The position numbers and the translations under genes are program-made. Below the pieces are notes generated by a model, which worked only from the letters and a program-made list of their open reading frames with translations, did no database searches and was not told where the DNA came from. A DNA stretch of 6,593 bases from Clostridia bacterium. GTDB taxonomy: Bacteria > Bacillota > Clostridia > Oscillospirales > CAG-272. The DNA lies in assembly GCA_900763885.1 (NCBI GenBank), contig CAAFLY010000216.1, positions 1 to 6,593 on the forward strand, written 5' to 3'. Below, piece by piece: positions 1-6,075 of this stretch; position 1 is the first letter of the stretch; the number at the start of each line of letters is the position of its first letter.

Positions 1-36
1 GAGCCAATACTATCCGGCGGGATTGCCCGCATCGGT

Positions 37-65
37 TTGTTATCCATTCATACAGATAATATTAT
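37..65 (+). promoter_or_regulatory. Candidate promoter for the M23 peptidase gene
   Basis: TTGTTA at 37-42 (four of six matches to TTGACA) lies 17 nt ahead of TATTAT at 60-65 (five of six matches to TATAAT). Transcription would start near 72, giving the M23 gene a leader of about 185 nt. Its -10 box shares positions 61-65 with the -10 box of the stronger leftward promoter, so the two polymerases could not bind at once. A weaker alternative nearer the gene is TTGCGT (202-207), 16 nt, TATGGT (224-229). Confidence 0.4.
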
Positions 66-89
66 ACACAATTCATCGGCGTATGTCAA
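61..89 (-). promoter_or_regulatory. Consensus sigma-A-type promoter reading leftward out of the window
   Basis: On the minus strand a perfect TTGACA (-35, positions 89-84) is followed after exactly 17 nt by a perfect TATAAT (-10, positions 66-61). This predicts a transcript starting near 53-55 and running off the left edge. The transcribed stretch contains a hairpin (GCGGG, CAAT loop, CCCGC at 30-17). An ATG at 47-45 opens a frame that stays open to the edge (15 codons, beginning MDNKPM), but no Shine-Dalgarno precedes it and the leader would be only about 6-8 nt. The product could therefore be a leaderless gene, a longer leader or a small RNA. The promoter match is seen directly; what it drives is not visible. 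Confidence 0.75.
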
Positions 90-214
90 TGGATACACGA
101 CATAAATATTCATTCTTTTTCCGTTTTATGCAGAGCATTTTCCACATCTCTCCATCTTTCCCGTTACATTCCGGGAAAATCCGGGCAAAAAAGCCGTATA
201 CTTGCGTCGGCCGG

Positions 215-235
215 GCGCATACTTATGGTATCCGC
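215..235 (+). promoter_or_regulatory. Hairpin or operator-like inverted repeat ahead of the M23 ribosome binding site
   Basis: GCGCATAC (215-222) and GTATCCGC (228-235) form an inverted repeat with seven pairs of eight (one C-C mismatch) around a TTATG loop. It ends five nucleotides before the Shine-Dalgarno sequence at 241. In RNA it would be a short hairpin beside the ribosome site; in DNA it could be a protein-binding palindrome. The structure is seen; any function is inferred. Confidence 0.35.
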
Positions 236-256
236 AATCGAAAGGAGGCCATCTTT

Positions 257-1213
257 ATGCGGCGCATACGGCTTTGTATTCTTTCCGTGCTCTGCGCGTT
301 TTTTCTCCTGTTTCCGCACTCGGCATTCGCGGACAAACCGATTCGCTGGGCGGAGCTGCACATCACCAGGTCCGCACTCAAAGACTGTGTGGCGGCGGAC
401 ATCTCCTCCGAAAGCACGGATACGCCGACGCCGCTTGTGGAGCTCCTTGCGGTTCTGGGGACGCGCTACGGCGGGGATTTCAAGCGGTACAAAAAAGCAG
501 ATCTTTGCGGGATTCTCGAAAAACACGCCGACGGGACAGATTTTCAGGAGATTGCAGCCAATGACAGGCTCTACACCTATTATAAACGGGTGTACAGTGC
601 CATTTTCGGTGGATTTGTCGGATGGCACCGCGTTTGGCGGGACAACGCATGGACGGAGGAATATGGTGTGCAGGTCTTTTCGCCGATTGCTGCCGGCTGG
701 AGCTATTCTCACTATGACGATTTCGGCGCGGCACGTTCTTATGGGTATCGGCGGGAGCATCTTGGGCATGATCTGATGGGAGCAGTCAGCACCCCGATCA
801 TTGCGGTGGAATCGGGTGTGGTAGAGGCTTGTGGCTGGAATCGATTCGGCGGATGGCGGCTTGGCATCCGCTCCTTTGACGGGCTGCGGTACTATTATTA
901 TGCCCATTTGCGCAAGGGCCACCCGTATGCCGATGTACATGAGGGCGATATTGTCTATGCCGGAGAGGTGATCGGATATATGGGCATGACCGGATATTCC
1001 ACCAAAGAGGATATGAACAATATCCATGTTCCCCACCTCCATTTCGGCGTGCAGCTCATTTTCGATCCAGCGGAAAAGGATGGCAGCACGCAGATCTGGC
1101 TCGATCTCTACGAATACACACGTTTTCTCGACCAGTACCGCGCCAAAACGGAAGTAGCGGATGATGAGCGGCGCAGTCTGCATATCTGTATCCCGCAGGA
1201 TGCGTGGGACTGA
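257..1213 (+). CDS. Secreted M23 (LytM-type) zinc metallopeptidase
   Basis: This is a 318-residue exported protein likely to cut peptide cross-bridges or stems in peptidoglycan outside the membrane. The frame is open back to 23, but the ATG at 257 is chosen because AAAGGAGG (241-248) sits 8 nt upstream and the protein then starts with a classic signal peptide: MRRIR, a hydrophobic core to about residue 20, and likely cleavage after AFA (residue 25). Residues 57-125 are a helical family-specific region of unknown role. The M23 domain spans about 165-270. It has the zinc pair H168-x3-D172, the catalytic-type YAHL (H217), and HLHFG (260-264), where H262 is the third zinc ligand by family analogy and H260 the catalytic histidine. 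All key residues are intact, so activity is expected. No SH3, LysM or choline-binding domain is present, so wall targeting must come from the N-terminal region. The gene appears monocistronic and converges on the SLH gene with a shared terminator. The protein class is firm; substrate specificity is not readable. Confidence 0.93.
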   Translation: MRRIRLCILSVLCAFFLLFPHSAFADKPIRWAELHITRSALKDCVAADISSESTDTPTPLVELLAVLGTRYGGDFKRYKKADLCGILEKHADGTDFQEIAANDRLYTYYKRVYSAIFGGFVGWHRVWRDNAWTEEYGVQVFSPIAAGWSYSHYDDFGAARSYGYRREHLGHDLMGAVSTPIIAVESGVVEACGWNRFGGWRLGIRSFDGLRYYYYAHLRKGHPYADVHEGDIVYAGEVIGYMGMTGYSTKEDMNNIHVPHLHFGVQLIFDPAEKDGSTQIWLDLYEYTRFLDQYRAKTEVADDERRSLHICIPQDAWD

Positions 1214-1267
1214 GCGCAATCGCGCGCCGATCCGACCCACGGCATGCCGACGGACGCCAGAGCATCA

Positions 1268-1302
1268 AAAAAGCAGCATGGAGGGGATCCACACTGCTTT
1301 TT
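1268..1302. terminator. Bidirectional rho-independent terminator between convergent genes
   Basis: An A tract and GCAG (1268-1276) pair with CTGC and a T tract (1294-1302). An inner TGGA/TCCA stem (1279-1282 with 1288-1291) closes a GGGGA loop. A-rich on one side and T-rich on the other, it can end both the rightward M23 transcript (stop at 1213) and the leftward SLH transcript (stop at 1333). It is the main feature of the 119-bp gap between the two genes. Confidence 0.85.
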
Positions 1303-1314
1303 CATGGCACAGAA

Positions 1315-1323
1315 TGCTATAAT
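1315..1323 (+). promoter_or_regulatory. Extended -10 motif pointing antisense into the SLH gene
   Basis: TGC immediately followed by a perfect TATAAT gives an extended -10 element (TGnTATAAT) on the plus strand, just past the terminator and 10 bp outside the SLH stop codon. No good -35 lies 16-18 nt upstream, but extended -10 promoters can work without one. If active, it would make RNA antisense to the 3' end of the SLH messenger. The motif is seen; activity is speculative. Confidence 0.25.
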
Positions 1324-1332
1324 ATTGTCAGA

Positions 1333-4167
1333 TTACGGTTTTTCCGGTGTTTCAGGAGTCTCGGGCGTTTCAGACGTTTCAGGCGTCTCCGGCGTCTCGG
1401 GCACCTGGACCGCCACAGCCGACTCGGTCACGTAGGTGTTGCCTGCGATGGAGAGAGACACGGTGTATTTGCCAGAGGTCAGGGCTTTCGCAAAGGTGAT
1501 CACGAGCTTGCCGTCCTGTACTTCCAATACACCTTCCTGCGCTTCGCCATCGATTTTCACGCCGATGAGCTTCACGGAGGCGATGTCAAGGTTTGTGATG
1601 TCGAAATCCGGGGTGACAGTGAGGGTGTTCTCAGCCGCTTCCATTGTGAAACGCGGGGCATCGCCGAGCATGACGAGCTTCACTTCCCCACGATCGACCA
1701 CAAATTCCACATGGCGCAGATAGGTATCGGACACATTCACACGCTCCACCTTATTGTCCTTCGTCAGACGGATCACATGCGCGTCCTTGGCAAGGGAGAG
1801 CGTCGTGCCGTCTACGGTGATTGTCGAGCCGGTATAGCCAGTCACAAAGCCTTCGGTCACATGCTCGGTCTTCTCGGAGGTGATGTTGCCATCCGATCCG
1901 GTGCGATAGTCAGAACCGACCTCCAGCGTTGCCGCAGAGAGCTTCACTTCAACGGTGTTTGTGTCGAAGTTGTAGACGGTGTATTCTACATACGCGCGGC
2001 CATCCTCCAGCACCATGCCGTTGACAGCGAGGATCCGGACCGCCGTCGCGTTCAGATCGTAATTGCCGAGGCTGCCGTCGCTGATATACAGCACACGGAG
2101 CGTCTCCACAGTGCCGACTTCGTTGTTCATCACCGCGGTGACGGATGCGCCGTCGTTCACCGTGATCGTGGAGCTGTACGCGCCGCGCCGGGTCATGAGC
2201 TTGCCGTTGTCGTTGACCAGAATGATGGTGTTCTCATCGGTGATAAACTGCGCGCCCTGCATACCCGCGACGGAGGATACGGATTCTGCGTCACCCGTGT
2301 GGAGCGTGTAGTAATTGCGGCTGTTGAGTGTGACGGTGGTGTTCTTTGCGGCGTCGATGCGGAACGCAATCTCATCGAGGGATTTGCCGCTCTGGATGAA
2401 GGCGTTCGTGCCGGATACGATCAGACCGTTCTCCACCTTGGGGGCGATGAGGGTATAGGTGTCCGCCGATACCGTGTACCGGTAGAGCTGCCCTTCGCGG
2501 ACGGTGCTGTCGTTGACGTAGACGTTCTTCGTCTCGCCGTTCACGGATACGGTCGCCACATACCGGAACGCGCCGTTTTCATAGACACGGTAGGAATCGG
2601 ACAGAGCGACGAGATATTCGCTGCCGCGCACGTTCACCGCGCCTTCATGGAGCGCGACGACGCTGTTCTTGTACACAACGGCATGGACAGTCGCACCCAA
2701 GGTCAGCGCATCACGGATAGACGCGGTCGGAATGCCTGCGGTTTCGTTGCCGAGCGTATAGTTCAACTCGCCGATCTTCGCCGTGCCGGTTGTGATTTTA
2801 CGAACGGTGCCGGAGACGATCTCAAGGGTTTCGGCGATCTCCAGTTCCTTTGTGTTCCTGTTGAAGTAGTAGAGTACATAATCGCCGGAGACAGCATCGG
2901 ATGCGTTTCTGTAGCCGCCGGTCAGCTCTGTCTCGGTGAGGCTGCCCGCCAGGTTGATCTTGCCGTTCTTGTCTATGCTCAGCCTACCCATCGAGAAGCT
3001 GCGCAGGATACCGCGGGACGCCGTTTCGGAGCCGCCGTCAAACTGGAGCATGATCCGGTAGAAGCCAAGCAAGGGCTTGAGTGCGTCGATGGAGTCGATC
3101 TTTGTGAGCCTGCCATTGTCGTCGTAGGCATGGAGAATCAGCTCGTTGTTGTTCGTCGCGAGAGAATCGGAGTACCTGTCCACAAGGGTATACCGGACAC
3201 CGCCGATCTCCACGGTCTTGCCATCGGCGCTGATCTTCACCTCGTCAAAGGATTTCGACTGGCTGGTGGCAACCGCGGAAAGGACGTTCTGCCTACCGTT
3301 TTTCGTCTGGTAGATCACACGGAACGACGCGCCAAGCTGATCATTCGCGCTGCCGGACAGGTGCATATCGGCATACGGTACGGTCATATAGAAGCTCTTG
3401 CCGTCGGATCCCACGCAGGAGAGGGTGACATGATCGTTCTTGACCACGGTGTCCTCGATGGTGGTGTACTGATTCGTGGAAACGAGCGTCGCTTCCGCCA
3501 TGCTGTATCCGAACACTTCCTCAATGATGGAGGTGGATTCGTAGTACACATTGCCGTTCGGCGCCGTCTTGCCCAGGAGATACTCGGAGGTCAGCGCGTT
3601 GTAGAGGATCACAGCGGTCTCCGCTCTGGTCAGTGTTTTGTCATAGGCTACATTCTCCAGTCCACGGTCCAGTCCCAGCTTGATCGCGGCGTTGATGTAG
3701 CTCCACGGGTAGTTTTCGTTCATTTTTCCCGTTTCCTGACCGAGTGCGCGGACCAGCATCGTCATCGCGTCCTGGAGCGAAATGCCGCCGGTCGGATCAA
3801 AGGTCACCTTGGAGGTACCGATGATGTAGCCTGCCGCGTTTGCCCACGAGATCGCGCCATTGTAAAACGGTTCGTACAGATCGGTGAAGCCGGTGGTGTT
3901 CACGCGGCCCGCGTCCTCTTTGTTGAGCATGAGCCGGAACAGCAGAGCTGCCATCTGTTCTCTCGTAACCGGATCGTCCGGCGAAAATTCCTTGTCGCTT
4001 GTACCCTTGATGACGCCAATATCGGATAAAATATCGATTTCCGTGCTGCCGGTATGCGTTTTGTCCACGTCGGAGAAGTCCTTGGCGAATACCATGGTTC
4101 CACTTGTGGCAATCAGGAGAGCTGCCAGTACGGAACAAAGGATTCTCTTTTTGTTTTGATAATTCAC
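1333..4167 (-). CDS. Large secreted S-layer homology (SLH) domain protein with a Pro-Glu-Thr tail
   Basis: This 944-residue protein is probably held on the cell surface by its SLH domains, which in known families bind secondary wall polymers. It starts at GTG (4167); AAGGAGG at 4182-4176 is 8 nt upstream and the first internal Met (25) lies inside the signal peptide. Signal peptide: residues 1-28, with likely cleavage after MVFA. SLH1 is about 31-80 (TREQ at 68-71), SLH2 about 94-142 (with SLQD at 130-133 where TRAE-like residues are usual, so degenerate) and SLH3 about 155-192 (canonical TRAE at 180-183). Residues 200-835 are Thr/Val/Gly/Asp-rich, predicted mostly beta, with several strand-turn units such as 772-820; I recognise no enzyme motif. 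Residues 836-921 look like a last Ig-like beta domain. Residues 923-944 are PET repeats. There is no LPXTG signal and no C-terminal membrane segment. The mature protein has one cysteine (C251). The gene has its own promoter and terminator, so it is probably a single-gene unit. The function of the ectodomain is unknown: structural S-layer or adhesin roles are possible. Confidence 0.93.
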   Translation of the reverse strand: MNYQNKKRILCSVLAALLIATSGTMVFAKDFSDVDKTHTGSTEIDILSDIGVIKGTSDKEFSPDDPVTREQMAALLFRLMLNKEDAGRVNTTGFTDLYEPFYNGAISWANAAGYIIGTSKVTFDPTGGISLQDAMTMLVRALGQETGKMNENYPWSYINAAIKLGLDRGLENVAYDKTLTRAETAVILYNALTSEYLLGKTAPNGNVYYESTSIIEEVFGYSMAEATLVSTNQYTTIEDTVVKNDHVTLSCVGSDGKSFYMTVPYADMHLSGSANDQLGASFRVIYQTKNGRQNVLSAVATSQSKSFDEVKISADGKTVEIGGVRYTLVDRYSDSLATNNNELILHAYDDNGRLTKIDSIDALKPLLGFYRIMLQFDGGSETASRGILRSFSMGRLSIDKNGKINLAGSLTETELTGGYRNASDAVSGDYVLYYFNRNTKELEIAETLEIVSGTVRKITTGTAKIGELNYTLGNETAGIPTASIRDALTLGATVHAVVYKNSVVALHEGAVNVRGSEYLVALSDSYRVYENGAFRYVATVSVNGETKNVYVNDSTVREGQLYRYTVSADTYTLIAPKVENGLIVSGTNAFIQSGKSLDEIAFRIDAAKNTTVTLNSRNYYTLHTGDAESVSSVAGMQGAQFITDENTIILVNDNGKLMTRRGAYSSTITVNDGASVTAVMNNEVGTVETLRVLYISDGSLGNYDLNATAVRILAVNGMVLEDGRAYVEYTVYNFDTNTVEVKLSAATLEVGSDYRTGSDGNITSEKTEHVTEGFVTGYTGSTITVDGTTLSLAKDAHVIRLTKDNKVERVNVSDTYLRHVEFVVDRGEVKLVMLGDAPRFTMEAAENTLTVTPDFDITNLDIASVKLIGVKIDGEAQEGVLEVQDGKLVITFAKALTSGKYTVSLSIAGNTYVTESAVAVQVPETPETPETSETPETPETPEKP
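1336..1401 (-). repeat. Degenerate 9-bp tandem repeat encoding the PET tail
   Basis: The last 22 codons before the stop are tandem Pro-Glu-Thr triplets (PETPETPETSETPETPET, then PEKP). The nucleotide copies vary at synonymous positions (CCG/CCC/CCT, GAG/GAA, ACG/ACT/ACA), so the protein pattern is better kept than the DNA pattern. One unit has SET in place of PET and the last has PEK. It is probably an extended, acidic, flexible C-terminus. Confidence 0.85.
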
Positions 4168-4225
4168 TTACGTTTCCTCCTTAGGGGCTTGTGTGTGGCG
4201 GTCGTTTGTTTTCCGCCGCGACGTA

Positions 4226-4254
4226 ATGATACCACAGATCGCATTTACTCGCAA
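4226..4254 (-). promoter_or_regulatory. Promoter of the SLH protein gene
   Basis: On the minus strand TTGCGA (-35, positions 4254-4249) lies exactly 17 nt from TATCAT (-10, positions 4231-4226). Transcription would start near 4219, leaving a leader of about 52 nt before the GTG at 4167. The leader can form a small hairpin (positions 4217-4213 with 4201-4197, CCGCC/GGCGG type) ahead of the AAGGAGG ribosome site at 4182-4176. Confidence 0.6.
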
Positions 4255-4317
4255 GTGGTTTTATGCATCTGTAATGCAAGTGAAATATATGTTCACGCGT
4301 GTTTAATCGTTTTAAAC
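4251..4317. repeat. Cluster of short repeats upstream of the SLH promoter
   Basis: Three small symmetric or repeated elements lie in 70 bp. GTTTAA/TTAAAC (4301-4306 and 4312-4317) has a 5-nt spacer. TGCAT/ATGCA (4264-4268 and 4274-4278) also has a 5-nt spacer. A direct repeat GCAAGTG occurs at 4251-4257 and 4276-4282, 25 bp apart, and its first copy overlaps the -35 box. These could be regulator-binding sites, but each is short enough to arise by chance in AT-rich DNA. Confidence 0.3.
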
Positions 4318-4334
4318 AATTTTGACATCGCAGT

Positions 4335-4393
4335 AAAAAAATGCAAGTCCTCTGCGGGATGTGCTTTTTCCCCACAGGACCTGCATTTTTTTT
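4335..4393. terminator. Bidirectional rho-independent terminator after the yabQ–divIC–hydrolase operon
   Basis: A tract 4335-4341, then TGCA (4342-4345) pairs with TGCA (4382-4385), GTCCT (4347-4351) with AGGAC (4376-4380), and GGG (4356-4358) with CCC (4370-4372), with small mismatches between the blocks, followed by eight T (4386-4393). Read leftward, it starts directly after the stop codon of the serine hydrolase at 4396, so it ends that operon and insulates the SLH promoter downstream. Confidence 0.88.
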
Positions 4394-4395
4394 GG

Positions 4396-6075
4396 TTACG
4401 ATTGCTCCGCGGTTTCTGATTCCATGTGCAGCGGATTCCGATAGGTGGACGCGTGGATGGCGGCGCATTCCCGAACGAGCGTGCGTATGTAGGTGTTTAC
4501 GGCTTCTCCACCTCCATCAAGATCCGTCATTACGACCATCACATATGGATGCGTGTCGAAAACGATCGCCATGTCGTGATAGGCCTCCGTGTCCCATCCG
4601 TATTTGTGCGCGCAAGGTGTCGGCGATACGGCAGCCTGGATCATTACGGTGTGCATGGAGCGGGTCATTGTATCGCGCAGAAAGATCGCCCACGGCTCCT
4701 CCGTCTCAATGTACGCGTACAGATCGCGCAGCACAGCGGCACAATCGGCGGCACACAGCTGCATAAATCCGGATTTTGTCCCGCGGATCCCGAGCCGTCC
4801 GACCATGGCGTAGAAAGAATCCATGCCAAAACGCTCCCGCAGCTGCCGGAACGCCACGTTGTCGCTGTAGAGCAAGGTATATTCAAACAGCTCCCGGATG
4901 GTCAGCGTGAAACCCTTTGATTCGTATTGGATCTTCCCAGAGCCTTCCTCAAACATCGTGTCAGGATCGTAGGTCCATACCTCGTCGAGATTGTATTTCT
5001 GCTCGTTCTCCCGGTAGATCAGCCTGCCGTCCTCGTCACAATGCGGGTGATTCCCCTCGAAAAGCGGCACCCCCTCTTCATCGTACAGCGGAGTTCCGTC
5101 GTCCGCGAAATCGTGTCGGCTCTTCTCGAAATCGTCGATCTCCCGGATCACGGCGTAAACGTACGGCGCCTTGATGAGACTGGCGGAGTACATCACCTTA
5201 TCCTCGTTGTACGTGAAGGAATACCCGGTGGTGAGATCCTCATAATACACGGCAATGGTCGGGTACCGTTCCGCAGGATCCGCCGCGTCTGTGGTCTCCG
5301 GCGGTACGGTTTCTGTGGATTCCGTCTCGTCCTCTTTGGGTGGGAGCAGCGGCGCCTCTTTTAAGAGTAGCTCCATCAGCCGCTTGATGTGGACGGTTTT
5401 CTCGGAGAAATCCTCGCGGTTCATCCCGTCCAGCGCGGCGATCTTCTCCTGACAGACGATGATCTCCGCCTCATACGCGGCTTCCTTTTCGCGCAGTGTG
5501 GCAAGGCGGGTCGTCATTTCGGTGACAAAATCGCTGTCCACATCCGCTGCTTCACGAAATACGGCGACCTCCTGCGCGAGCTTGTCCTGTTCGGCGCGGA
5601 CATCGGCAAGGGTGTGCTCCAATGCCGCAATCGTATCGTGCAGCTCCCGGTTTTCCCGTTCTACGGGCGATTCCACCGCCGGAGCTGTCCCTTGCGGCGT
5701 GACCTGCCGAAGATAGGCGACGGCGAAAAAAACGGTGCTGACAAAGAAGAGAAATACGGCGGTCCCCAGCGCGACACACACCGGATCCAGCCGTTTTTTG
5801 CGCCGTTTGTCCCCGATACGCGGCGTACCAGCGGCTTGCGGCGTGCTTTTTGATTTTTGTTCCGTTGCTGCGGCGGATGGCTTATCCAAGGCACATAGCT
5901 GATCCAAGGTGCTTGGCTTATCCAAGGTGCTTGGCTGATCCGAACTGTTCGGATTCTCTATACCACTCGGATTTGCCGGAATACTCCGGCTGTCAGTGCC
6001 ATACGGTGTTGTCGATTGCGTTTCGTCCGTCGAAACAGTCGGATTTACAGATTTCATCGGATTAGTCGGAGTCAT
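4396..6075 (-). CDS. Membrane-anchored coiled-coil serine hydrolase with a class A beta-lactamase-like fold
   Basis: This 559-residue protein is probably a wall-facing acyl-serine enzyme or a binding protein of the penicillin-recognising superfamily. Residues 1-95 are a disordered cytoplasmic tail rich in Ser/Thr/Pro/Asp with a six-residue repeat (about 46-69), ending in a basic RRKKR (91-95). One membrane segment spans about 98-122, then a long coiled coil about 136-242 and an acidic linker 246-270. The catalytic domain is about 271-535. Its active-site motifs are S299-L-I-K302 (SxxK), S404-D-N406 (SDN) and K491-Y-G493 in place of KTG. I see no clear class A Glu166 omega loop, so drug hydrolysis is not implied. 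An acidic repeated insertion lies at 324-354. The start ATG (6075) is the first in frame, since TAA lies at 6090-6088. The AGGAGG at 6096-6091 is 15 nt away, longer than the 8 nt seen for the other genes here. The start lies inside divIC (14-bp overlap), which suggests coupled translation. A D,D-peptidase, an esterase or an inactive sensor are all possible. Confidence 0.87.
   Translation of the reverse strand: MTPTNPMKSVNPTVSTDETQSTTPYGTDSRSIPANPSGIENPNSSDQPSTLDKPSTLDQLCALDKPSAAATEQKSKSTPQAAGTPRIGDKRRKKRLDPVCVALGTAVFLFFVSTVFFAVAYLRQVTPQGTAPAVESPVERENRELHDTIAALEHTLADVRAEQDKLAQEVAVFREAADVDSDFVTEMTTRLATLREKEAAYEAEIIVCQEKIAALDGMNREDFSEKTVHIKRLMELLLKEAPLLPPKEDETESTETVPPETTDAADPAERYPTIAVYYEDLTTGYSFTYNEDKVMYSASLIKAPYVYAVIREIDDFEKSRHDFADDGTPLYDEEGVPLFEGNHPHCDEDGRLIYRENEQKYNLDEVWTYDPDTMFEEGSGKIQYESKGFTLTIRELFEYTLLYSDNVAFRQLRERFGMDSFYAMVGRLGIRGTKSGFMQLCAADCAAVLRDLYAYIETEEPWAIFLRDTMTRSMHTVMIQAAVSPTPCAHKYGWDTEAYHDMAIVFDTHPYVMVVMTDLDGGGEAVNTYIRTLVRECAAIHASTYRNPLHMESETAEQS
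5880..5951 (-). repeat. 18-bp tandem repeat, four copies, in the cytoplasmic tail of the serine hydrolase
   Basis: Units at 5880-5897, 5898-5915, 5916-5933 and 5934-5951 follow a GCTkATCCAAGGTGCTTG pattern on the plus strand. The second and third copies differ at one base; the outer copies are more diverged. In protein they give a six-residue repeat of the type D-[KQ]-P-S-T-L. Length is a multiple of three, so gain or loss of a unit keeps the frame. Confidence 0.85.

Noticed and set aside
23..256. N-terminal extension of the M23 protein to an ATG at 23
   Set aside because: It would bury the signal peptide at residue 79, has no ribosome site, and crosses the promoter region. AAAGGAGG sits 8 nt before the ATG at 257.
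164..1240. A 358-codon minus-strand frame opposite the M23 gene
   Set aside because: It is the in-register antisense shadow of the peptidase, with no ribosome site or recognisable domain.
1333..1401. LPXTG-type sorting signal at the end of the SLH protein
   Set aside because: No LPXTG-like motif, hydrophobic stretch or basic tail follows the PET repeats; the protein ends in PEKP.
1204..4029. A 941-codon open frame on the plus strand opposite the SLH gene
   Set aside because: It is in exact antisense register with the SLH gene, has a low-complexity His/Arg/Val/Gly composition and no signal peptide or ribosome site. The SLH protein opposite has a signal peptide and recognisable domains.
4322..4350. 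A perfect TTGACA on the plus strand at 4322-4327
   Set aside because: The bases 17 nt downstream (AAGTCC) are not a -10 box, it runs into the terminator, and no plus-strand gene follows.
4396..5265. Calling the serine hydrolase a beta-lactamase resistance enzyme
   Set aside because: KTG is KYG, no omega-loop Glu is evident, and the protein is membrane-anchored with a coiled coil in a cell division operon, so antibiotic hydrolysis is not supported.
5389..5853. A 154-codon plus-strand frame opposite the serine hydrolase
   Set aside because: It overlaps the coiled-coil coding region on the other strand, lacks a ribosome site and shows no recognisable motif.
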